Positions 1-7,100 of a DNA stretch of 9,432 nt are shown in pieces; the first letter of the stretch is position 1, and each line of letters begins with the position of its first letter. A program made the translations under genes and the position numbers. The stretch covers positions 1-9,432 of the forward strand of contig CAJFPI010000179.1 of the NCBI GenBank assembly GCA_904398675.1, written 5' to 3'. This stretch comes from an uncultured Oscillospiraceae bacterium (GTDB lineage Bacteria > Bacillota > Clostridia > Oscillospirales > Oscillospiraceae). The notes under the pieces are model-generated. The model did no database searches. It had not been told where the DNA came from and saw only the letters and a list, made by a program, of their open reading frames with translations.

Positions 1-34
1 GCCTCCGGCGGTCCGCCCTGCGGCTTCGCAGCCG

Positions 35-1402
35 TCACGGACCGATAACATACCGGTCGCGCCCCTGCTCCTTTGCAGCGTATAAAAGACGGTCCGTTTC
101 CTGGTACAGCTCTTCCGGCGAGAGCCCGGGGCGAATGGGATACGCGCCGATGCTGCACGTCAGATGCTGTTCTCTCCAGTTGATCCTGTGCACACGGGCC
201 TGGAAAAGTTTCAGTGAGGCCTCCAGCTCATCGGCGGGAACATTCTCGCACAGCAGCGCGGCAAATTCATCCCCGCCCATGCGGCCAATGATGCAGCGCT
301 CCCCCATGGTTTCCTTCAGGCAGTGCGCAACGCCCTGAAGGGCCCGGTCGCCTTCCGGGTGCCCATACTGGTCGTTGATCTCCTTGAACCGGTCCAGATC
401 CACCATGATAAAGTACCCCAGCGGGGACGTTTGGTTTTGGACAGATTTCAGCGCCCTGCTGCAGGCGGAAAAGAAGGCCCGGCGTGTCATCGCGCTGGTC
501 AGGAAGTCTATCTTCCCCTCATAGGCCATATAGGAGTTGTAATGCCGGTTCAGGACCAGGAACAGGACCATCAGCACCATCAGGGACATGATGCCGAGCA
601 TGAACTGAACCTGCAGATGCATGATGTCGGCGTAACTCGTTTCACTGAGGTCTATACCCTTTTCAGACAATACATAGTCGATCCGATGGACAAAATACAC
701 TGTCACCGCGAAAGCGGCGACCAAGGCGACGCCTGCCACAACAGCGATGGTCAGCCGCCGGTAGCGCTCCCTCGTGCGGATGGAAAAAGACAACTCGATC
801 CGCTGCTGGAATTTATGCCAGGTCTGCGTTCGGGACGCGCCCCAAACCAGCAGCACGAAGGCGGCCGTGCCAAGGTTTGACAGCACATCGCTTTGGTTGA
901 AGAACTGTCTGACGATAATGCCGGGACCGAAACCGGCCGCCGGGAAAAACAGCGCCATCGCACTGTAGACCAGAAAGGAATGGATCGGCCGCCCGAAATA
1001 GGACAGCAGCCCCACCCCAATGCCGCTGTGCCGGAGCCGCTTGACGCCGGCATACAGCAAGCCGGTAATCAGGCCGAAGAGCGCACGGCTGCCCATGCTG
1101 AGCAAAAGGCTGCCCAGGGGGTTGCCGCTGAACAGGGGGGAGAAGAGCTGGTCAGAGGGCATGACATAGCTGGCGGATGCCTTCCACATGCTGGTCAGGC
1201 CGAAAAGCGTGCCCACAGCAGCCGCCTCCCACGGGCCCAGCAATGCCCCTGCCAGCAGTACCGGCAGATAGGCAATGGTGAGGGAGATCGGTTCGACATG
1301 AAAATATCCAAGGAAAGAAAAGGACATCAAAAGTTCAATCGCCATCAGTGCGGCAAGCAGGTATCGGTCTGTGAAACGGTGCTGAGCGGACACATTCTCC
1401 AT
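35..1402 (-). CDS. Membrane diguanylate cyclase with ECF S-component-like sensor domain
   Basis: Predicted to make c-di-GMP from two GTP at the cytoplasmic membrane; 455 aa from the ATG. Residues about 14-190 are hydrophobic and read like an ECF transporter S component: an AxxxA motif in the first helix (A17, A21), then PISLTIAYLPVLLAGALLGP, FGLTS, and a late helix with SRALFGLITGLLYAGVKR. Two further membrane helices follow (about 216-237 and 261-285), separated by a loop of about 23 residues probably outside the cell. The GGDEF domain (296-453) is complete: DFLTSAMTRR, VDLDRFKEINDQYGH, intact GGDEF at 376-380, and a canonical C-terminus. The inhibitory I-site RxxD is missing; GERC occupies its place. 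An AGGAGG at 1412-1417 lies 9 bases before the ATG. An in-frame TTG one codon upstream is possible but less likely. It follows the CheB/CheR gene on the same strand after 145 bases. The cyclase call is firm; the S-component assignment is from remembered family pattern and the ligand is unknown. Confidence 0.9.
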   Translation of the reverse strand: MENVSAQHRFTDRYLLAALMAIELLMSFSFLGYFHVEPISLTIAYLPVLLAGALLGPWEAAAVGTLFGLTSMWKASASYVMPSDQLFSPLFSGNPLGSLLLSMGSRALFGLITGLLYAGVKRLRHSGIGVGLLSYFGRPIHSFLVYSAMALFFPAAGFGPGIIVRQFFNQSDVLSNLGTAAFVLLVWGASRTQTWHKFQQRIELSFSIRTRERYRRLTIAVVAGVALVAAFAVTVYFVHRIDYVLSEKGIDLSETSYADIMHLQVQFMLGIMSLMVLMVLFLVLNRHYNSYMAYEGKIDFLTSAMTRRAFFSACSRALKSVQNQTSPLGYFIMVDLDRFKEINDQYGHPEGDRALQGVAHCLKETMGERCIIGRMGGDEFAALLCENVPADELEASLKLFQARVHRINWREQHLTCSIGAYPIRPGLSPEELYQETDRLLYAAKEQGRDRYVIGP

Positions 1403-1411
1403 CAAACGCTC

Positions 1412-1417
1412 CCTCCT
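1412..1417 (-). promoter_or_regulatory. Ribosome binding site of the membrane diguanylate cyclase
   Basis: The minus strand reads AGGAGG 9 bases before the ATG at 1402 and 6 bases before the adjacent TTG at 1405. The strong site shows that this gene is translated independently of the CheB/CheR gene upstream. Because both spacings are acceptable, it does not settle the choice between ATG and TTG; ATG is preferred as the commoner start. Confidence 0.7.
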
Positions 1418-1430
1418 CTCTGAAATGTTT

Positions 1431-1476
1431 CCTGCCGGAAGAAAAGCTTTGTTTCGCAGCGGTCTGCCCCGGCAGG
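1431..1476. repeat. Perfect 8-bp inverted repeat in the gap before the cyclase
   Basis: CCTGCCGG (1431-1438) and CCGGCAGG (1469-1476) are exact reverse complements 30 bases apart. In minus-strand RNA this would form a stem just upstream of the ribosome binding site, with a smaller GCAG/CTGC stem possible inside the loop. No run of U follows the stem, so it is not a standard intrinsic terminator. It may be an attenuator-like or RNA-stabilising structure between the CheB/CheR gene and the cyclase, or a protein site. The repeat is seen; a role is inference. Confidence 0.4.
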
Positions 1477-1497
1477 AGCGGCCGCTGGGTACATGCC

Positions 1498-1532
1498 GGG
1501 CGGCGCGCGGTTATTTTATTGGCGAGCCGCCC
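1498..1532. repeat. Perfect 7-bp inverted repeat after the CheB/CheR stop codon
   Basis: GGGCGGC (1498-1504) and GCCGCCC (1526-1532) are exact reverse complements separated by 21 bases that include an AT-rich stretch. The repeat starts about 15 bases past the CheB/CheR stop. An alternative pairing of GCGCGG with CCGCGC exists in the same place. Without a following U-tract it is a weak terminator candidate at best. The AT-rich loop contains TAAAAT on the minus strand (1518-1513), a possible -10 element for the cyclase, but no good -35 accompanies it. Confidence 0.35.
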
Positions 1533-1547
1533 GCGCAGAAAACGCAT

Positions 1548-4115
1548 TCAGCCCTCGTGCCCATCCCCGCGGGGAGCAGTTCCAAGGCTGTCGATAATGG
1601 TGATCACAAGGCCGCGGATGGAATTTTCCGTGGTGCGGTAGGGCGCGATCCGAAGGGTATAGAACCTGCCGTTCATGGCGGTGATCTCCCGGTCGATGGA
1701 GGTCAGGTCCTTCAGGACGGACCGGCAGTCCCGCTCGATCTCCTCGTCGGGGAAATTGTGCGCAAAGATCTGGATGGGCCGCCCGATGTCATGCTCCATG
1801 AGCTGGAACTCACGGCCCACATACTCGGTGAACTTGCGGATATTCAGGTTGCTGTCCACAAAGAGAATCCCGATCATGGTGGAGGAGAGGAAGTTGGACA
1901 GGTCGTCGGTCATCATGGTCAGCTCATCCAGTTTCAGCTGGTGCTCCGTGTTGACGGTATACAGCTCCTCGTTGACAGACTGCAGCTCCTCGGTGGAGCT
2001 CTGCAGCTCCTCGTTGGCGGTGAGAAGCTCCTCGTTGGCGGCCTGCAATTCCCCGTTTACCGTCTCCAGCCGCTGGATGGTGGCCCGCAGGTCGTTCTGG
2101 GACTCCTGGAACTCCCGCTCCAGGTCGGTGATGCGCCGGGCCGCCGTGGCATCCAGATCAAATTTTTCCACCTCGCCCTCCACAGCGGGGACGGTGTGCT
2201 CCAGAAACATCACGGCCACCAGGCCGTCGTCCTCAGACGAGTCGTTGGGGATGGGCTCCACTGTCAGGCTGATCACCCGCCGCCCGGCAGGGCAGTCCAC
2301 GGCGATGTCGGTGTAGGTGACGGGGGTGTGTTCACTCCGGCAGCGGCTGATGGCAGTGGCCGACACCAGGGACAGATCCTCGTTGAGCATATGGAAGAAG
2401 TTGAGGGAGGCCCGTCCCGGGGCCAGGGACAGATAGTCGCTGTAGCTGCCGAAGAAATGGAGGACGGTATTTTCCTCGTTGAGGACCACCGTGGCGGGCA
2501 GGTGCCGCTCCAGGAACCGGACGTAGCGGGTCTCCACCGCGGTCTCCTCGCTCTGGGTCATGCCCGCCCGGATGCTCTTCAGAGAGATATTCTGGATATT
2601 GGGAATGTTGAAGGCGGGAGGCGTCAGGTCCTCCACCTTGCCCTCGGCCTTGTGGACATAGATCTTTTCCGCGCTGCACACGGGCTTGAAGAGATTCACA
2701 TACTCTCCTGCCGTCTCGCTCTTCCCCAAAAACAGGAACCCGCCGTTTTTCAGCGCCTGGTGGAAGATGGCAAACAGGCCCCGCCGCATCACCGGCTGGA
2801 AATAGATCATCACATTGCGGCAGCAGATCAGGTCCAGCTTGCCGAAGGGCGGATCGGAAAACATGTTGTGGGTGGCGAAGACGATCATCCGCCGGACCTC
2901 CTTGGAGATCTGATATTGGTCGCCAGCCTTCAGAAAGAACTTAGCCAGGCGGGCAGGTGTGACGTCGTCGATGATGTTTTCCGAGAAGATGCCCTTCCCG
3001 GCCTGCTCAATGGCCCGGCTGTCCACATCCGTAGCGAAGATTTTCACATCCCGCTTGACATTCAGCTCCTCCATTACCTCCTGGAAGAGGATGGCGATGG
3101 AATAGGCCTCCTCGCCTGTGGAGCAGCCGGCGGACCAGACGCGGATCGGCTCCTCCTCCCTGGCCCGCTCCACGATTTTATAGATGGCGTTGTATTTCAG
3201 CTTTTCGAAGAAGGCCGGCTCCCGGAAGAAGTTGGTCACTCCGATGAGGATCTCCTTGACCAGGATCTGCACCTCCTCCGGGCTGTCGCCCAGCAGGTGC
3301 GCGAACTCCGCCAGACTGGCCTTGTGGGTGACCAGCATCCGCCGCTCGATGCGCCGCAGGATGGTGGAGCGCTTATAGTAAGTAAAGTCGATGCCGCTGG
3401 CGTTTTTCAAAATCGTGTAGATGTGGGAGAGGGTCTCCTCCTCCGAGAAGAGGGACTCCTCCTCGGACTGGAGGCTGTCGCTCCGCAGGGGACGCAGAAG
3501 GGCGGGGGTGTTGGAAAAATTCAGGATCTCCTCGGCGATCTCCTCTGGAGAGAGGACAAAGTCTGCCAGCCCTGTGCTGATCACGCTTCTGGGCATCCCG
3601 TCGAACTTGGCGCTTTCCGGAGCCTGGGCGATGACAAGGCCGCCGTGCTCCTTCACGAATTTGACGCCGTTGGTGCCGTCGGTGCCTGTGCCGGAGAGGA
3701 TCACCACAATGGACTGCTCCTTTTTCTCCTCCGCCAGGGAGGAGAAGAAGATGTCGATGGGGTGGTTCAGCGTCACCGGCGCGTAGTCTGTCAGGATCAG
3801 TTTCCCGTCCCTGATGGTCATGAACTTTTTCGGCGGGATCAGATAGACGGTGTCCGCCTCGACGGAGACGCCGTTTTCCGCCTGGTAGACCTGCATCTCC
3901 GTGTGTTTGCTCAGGATATCGGCCATCAGGCTCTTGTAGTCTGGGGAGAGGTGCTGCACCACCACAAAACTCATGCCGCTGTTGGACGGCATGCAGCTGA
4001 AAAACTGCTGCAGTGCCTCCAGGCCGCCGGCAGACGCGCCGATACCGATGACCAGGGGGGATTGCTGCGCGTTCATACCCGCCGGCACGGCAGCCGCTCT
4101 GTCAGAACTGCTCAT
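1548..4115 (-). CDS. CheB-CheR fusion protein with coiled coil and PAS domains
   Basis: An 855-aa cytoplasmic hybrid of the two chemoreceptor adaptation enzymes. Residues 20-200 are a CheB methylesterase with the catalytic triad in place: S28 in GIGASAGG, H55 in VVQHLSPDY, D146 in GTGTDG. The receiver domain that normally regulates CheB is absent. Residues about 225-490 are a CheR methyltransferase: TNFFRE (294-299), the SAM-binding WSAGCSTGEEAYS (327-339), FATDVDS and RNVMIYF (433-439). About 540-640 looks PAS-like, about 657-745 is a heptad-repeat coiled coil (NEELQxx), and 745-845 is a final PAS. Fused CheB/CheR/PAS proteins are a widespread family, often outside classical chemotaxis operons; their targets are mostly unknown. 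No chemoreceptor, CheA or CheW lies here. The start ATG overlaps the stop of the upstream c-di-GMP enzyme, with AGGAGG 7 bases before it, so the pair is probably translationally coupled. There is no kinase domain at the end. Confidence 0.95.
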   Translation of the reverse strand: MSSSDRAAAVPAGMNAQQSPLVIGIGASAGGLEALQQFFSCMPSNSGMSFVVVQHLSPDYKSLMADILSKHTEMQVYQAENGVSVEADTVYLIPPKKFMTIRDGKLILTDYAPVTLNHPIDIFFSSLAEEKKEQSIVVILSGTGTDGTNGVKFVKEHGGLVIAQAPESAKFDGMPRSVISTGLADFVLSPEEIAEEILNFSNTPALLRPLRSDSLQSEEESLFSEEETLSHIYTILKNASGIDFTYYKRSTILRRIERRMLVTHKASLAEFAHLLGDSPEEVQILVKEILIGVTNFFREPAFFEKLKYNAIYKIVERAREEEPIRVWSAGCSTGEEAYSIAILFQEVMEELNVKRDVKIFATDVDSRAIEQAGKGIFSENIIDDVTPARLAKFFLKAGDQYQISKEVRRMIVFATHNMFSDPPFGKLDLICCRNVMIYFQPVMRRGLFAIFHQALKNGGFLFLGKSETAGEYVNLFKPVCSAEKIYVHKAEGKVEDLTPPAFNIPNIQNISLKSIRAGMTQSEETAVETRYVRFLERHLPATVVLNEENTVLHFFGSYSDYLSLAPGRASLNFFHMLNEDLSLVSATAISRCRSEHTPVTYTDIAVDCPAGRRVISLTVEPIPNDSSEDDGLVAVMFLEHTVPAVEGEVEKFDLDATAARRITDLEREFQESQNDLRATIQRLETVNGELQAANEELLTANEELQSSTEELQSVNEELYTVNTEHQLKLDELTMMTDDLSNFLSSTMIGILFVDSNLNIRKFTEYVGREFQLMEHDIGRPIQIFAHNFPDEEIERDCRSVLKDLTSIDREITAMNGRFYTLRIAPYRTTENSIRGLVITIIDSLGTAPRGDGHEG
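1963..2058. repeat. 21-bp imperfect tandem repeats encoding coiled-coil heptads
   Basis: The 12-mer AGCTCCTCGTTG recurs with exact 21-base spacing at 1963, 2005 and 2026, with one mismatch at 1984 and a diverged copy at 2047. On the coding strand these encode successive NEELxxx heptads of the CheB/CheR protein, the helix linking CheR to the last PAS domain. Since 21 bases equal seven codons, slippage here would add or remove a whole heptad without shifting the frame. Repetition at protein level is typical of this family; the close DNA identity is what makes it a repeat. Confidence 0.75.
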
Positions 4116-4128
4116 ATCCGCTCCTCCT
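4112..4128 (-). promoter_or_regulatory. ATGA stop/start overlap with AGGAGG ribosome binding site
   Basis: Minus-strand ATGA at 4115-4112 holds both the CheB/CheR start (ATG) and the TGA stop of the GGDEF/EAL gene. AGGAGG at 4123-4128 lies 7 bases before the ATG, inside the last codons of the upstream gene. This arrangement is typical of translational coupling and implies roughly matched production of the two proteins. It also fixes the CheB/CheR start over the alternative internal ATG at residue 14. Confidence 0.85.
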
Positions 4129-7100
4129 CTTTCATTTTCTCCTGCTCCGCGGCTTTCCCGCCCCGGAGGTATTTCTTTTCAAACACATCTGCCGGCAGCG
4201 GCAGGTCATAGTAGTATCCCTGGGCATAGGGACAGCCCATTTTCAAAAGCGTATCCAGCTGCTCCTGATTCTCCACGCCTTCCGCCACACAGGCCATGTT
4301 GTTGGCCCGGCAGATCTGTACGATATCCTGCACCAGGGCTTGCCCGATCGGGTTGCGGGCCACATCTGTGATAAGGCTGCGGTCGATCTTGATGGCGTCA
4401 AACTTCACATTGGTAAACAGTGAGAGATTTGCGTACTGGGAGCCAAAATCATCCAGGCTCAGCCGCAGGCCGCAGGCGTGGAACCGGTCCGCGATGGATT
4501 GAAAGGCAGCGGTTTCGATCCCGCCGCCCCGCTCTGTGATTTCCAGCTCCAGCGCCGATGGCGGGAGCTCCGGATAGCGGCTCTGGATGGCCAGCACCGA
4601 GGCAAAGGCAGAAGGGTGGACCAGTGTTGTCCGGGAGAGGTTTACAGCCACAGGGACAATCCCCAGCCCGGCAGCGCGCCATTTTTCCACTTGGGCCAGG
4701 CTCCGCTCCAGGACAAAGAGATCCAGCGCCCGGATGGAGCCGGCCTCCTCCAGAAATTCGATAAAGTGGGAGGGCGGGATGATGGCGCCGTCCTCGTCGA
4801 TCCCGCGCACCAGCGCCTCCGCGCCGGAGAGCGCCCCGGTGCGCATGTGGATCTTCGGCTGGAAGTAGACGGTGAACCGTCCATCATGCACCGCGTCGTC
4901 CACCGTGGAGTAGTCCTCTGCACCGAGCACGAATGCCGGGAGCCCGCCGGCCGACGCGGCCTGCCCAGCCTGCATCGCCGCCTTTGCCTCCTTAGCCAGG
5001 CGGCTGCCGGTAAAGACGCCGTCTGCCCAGGCCCGCCCGATGCGGACCTGCCTGGGATAGCGGCGCTGAAGGATCGAACGCAGCCGTCCGCACCGGCCTA
5101 AAAAGACCTCCCGGGTGGTGTTGGGGTAAAATACGACAAATTCAGACTCCCGGATTCGAAACAGAAGGGACGAGCCGAACAGTTCAGTCAGCGTATGCGC
5201 CACATACCAGAGCATCCGGCTCCCGTATTCAAAGCCATGGCGGCTGTTGGCAGCGTCCAGCCCCGGGAGGTCCAGACAGACCGCGCCCAGGGAGCTGTAG
5301 TGCTCTGAGGTCAGGACATAAAGGGTTTCCATGTAGGCCCTCAGGTCCGGCAGGCCCATGAGCCGCTCTGCTGCGGCGGAGGGGCGCTCCTCGCCGCTGA
5401 ACCGCTCCCGCTGCTGGAGCATGAAGGGGATCAGCGTGCCGAACAGCGCCGCATCTGACGGGTGTTTCCGGGCGTTTTCAATGCACAGGAACCCCACAAC
5501 CGGCTGCTGCGGCTCCCGGATCAGCGGGAACACGGTAAAATGCCAGGGCTGTCCCCGGCCGTCCCTGTCCTCCGGATCTGCGGGGGACTGCCGGGTGAGA
5601 AAGAGCGGCGTCCGTTCGGCCATACACTGCTTGAGCAGCGGGAACCGCTCCAGCTGCATGCCGGAAACCGCCTGCTGGATGCTGCGTTTCCTGCCGTCGG
5701 TCCATTCAAAGGTCATGACCACCGCATGGCGGTTTTCCACCAGCATCAGGGTGTAGACCCGGTCGGCGCGATAATACGCGCCGATGGTCTGCAGCACGCC
5801 CATCAAAGAGGCGTCCAGAGTCCTTGCGCCAAGCATGGCGGACACACAGTCCAGGGCAATATCCTTCTCCTGGTCGGAGAGGGGGCGTTTCATTTCTGAA
5901 ATATGAATTGGGACGCCGGCCTCGCCGGCTTGGCCCTGCATCTGTGTCCAGCTCCTGTCCTCCCGCTCCTGCACAAAGGCCACCGTATCCGTTGCCGCAT
6001 TCCACCAGTCAGCGCACACTTGGAGCGCTCGCGTCAGCATGGCCTGGTAATGTGCTGTGGCCGTGGGCATCAGGTCAATGCCTATGACAAAGCGCAGGGC
6101 GCTGTAGGCAGGCTCGGGGGAGAGCATGCGGCGCAGCATGGCAGCTGCCGTTTCCAGGCGGCGGCCCAGCGTGTCCTTCTGGATCACATCGGGGAAGATC
6201 ACAGTGATCTGGTGAGGGCTGTACTGCCCCAATAGGCAGCTGCCGCCCAGAACCAGGGACAGGCCGGCTGCAATATGGTAGCGCATCCGCTCCGCCTCCG
6301 CGCCGGCGGACAGCTTTTCCAGGCCGCTGATCTGGAGGACCGCCACAGCGCAGTTGCCGCGCTTTCTGGTGGAAAACAGGTTCTCCGCCATCCGCTGCAG
6401 CGCGTCCCGGGTATACAGCCGGCTGACGCTGTCCCGCTTGGCGTCGCCGCGGATCACATGGTCGAAGTGGCGGGCCGGGTCCAGCCAGATCAGATAGACA
6501 AAGAGATAGACCTGCCGGGACACCGGCTCCTCCGTCAAATAGAGCACATGCCGGACCCAGCGGATGCTGCCGCCGAAGTCGGCCCGCCGGTATTCCGCGC
6601 ACAGCCAGCGCTGGCCGGACCTGTACAGCTGCAGCAGCTTATCCCGGTCAAAGCTGTCAAGAAAGTCCTCCTGGTCCCCCTTGCAGAAAATGTTCTGTTT
6701 CTCTGCCTGCAGGACCTCGGAGCAGCGGGTGCCCTGGGCCTGCCCGTTGAGGTCAGTCCCCTCCACCCACAGGGTTTCAACCCTGTCCAAATCAAGATTG
6801 GCGCGCATCCGCATAATGAGATCGGCCATCAGGCCCTCCGGCAGATGGTACTGGTCCGGGGACCAGTCTCCCACGCCCGTAAAGGTCTGCGGCAGATCCT
6901 CCAGCACCCCCACGGCGCGCACCGCGCGGCCTACATCGTCGAACAGCATCCGGTAGGAGATGGACACCCAGCTGTAGTAGCCGGTATTTTTGCGCCGGAC
7001 AGCAAAGTTGCCAAAGCCCTGGACGCACCCGCCCAGCAGCTCCTGAGCGAAGACGCGGAATCGGGCCGCGGAATTTGGGTGGATCCATCCCCCGTCGATC

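Noticed and set aside
1..34. Stem-loop just past the cyclase stop (CGGCT/AGCCG with GCGA loop on the minus strand), followed by a GGCG/CGCC pair
   Set aside because: It could be part of a terminator, but no U-tract is visible before the window ends, so it cannot be called.
1425..4211. A 928-codon open frame antisense to the whole CheB/CheR gene
   Set aside because: It mirrors the codon bias of a GC-rich gene; its translation is Gly/Leu/Val/Asp/His-rich without domain pattern, while the opposite strand encodes a protein with intact catalytic motifs.
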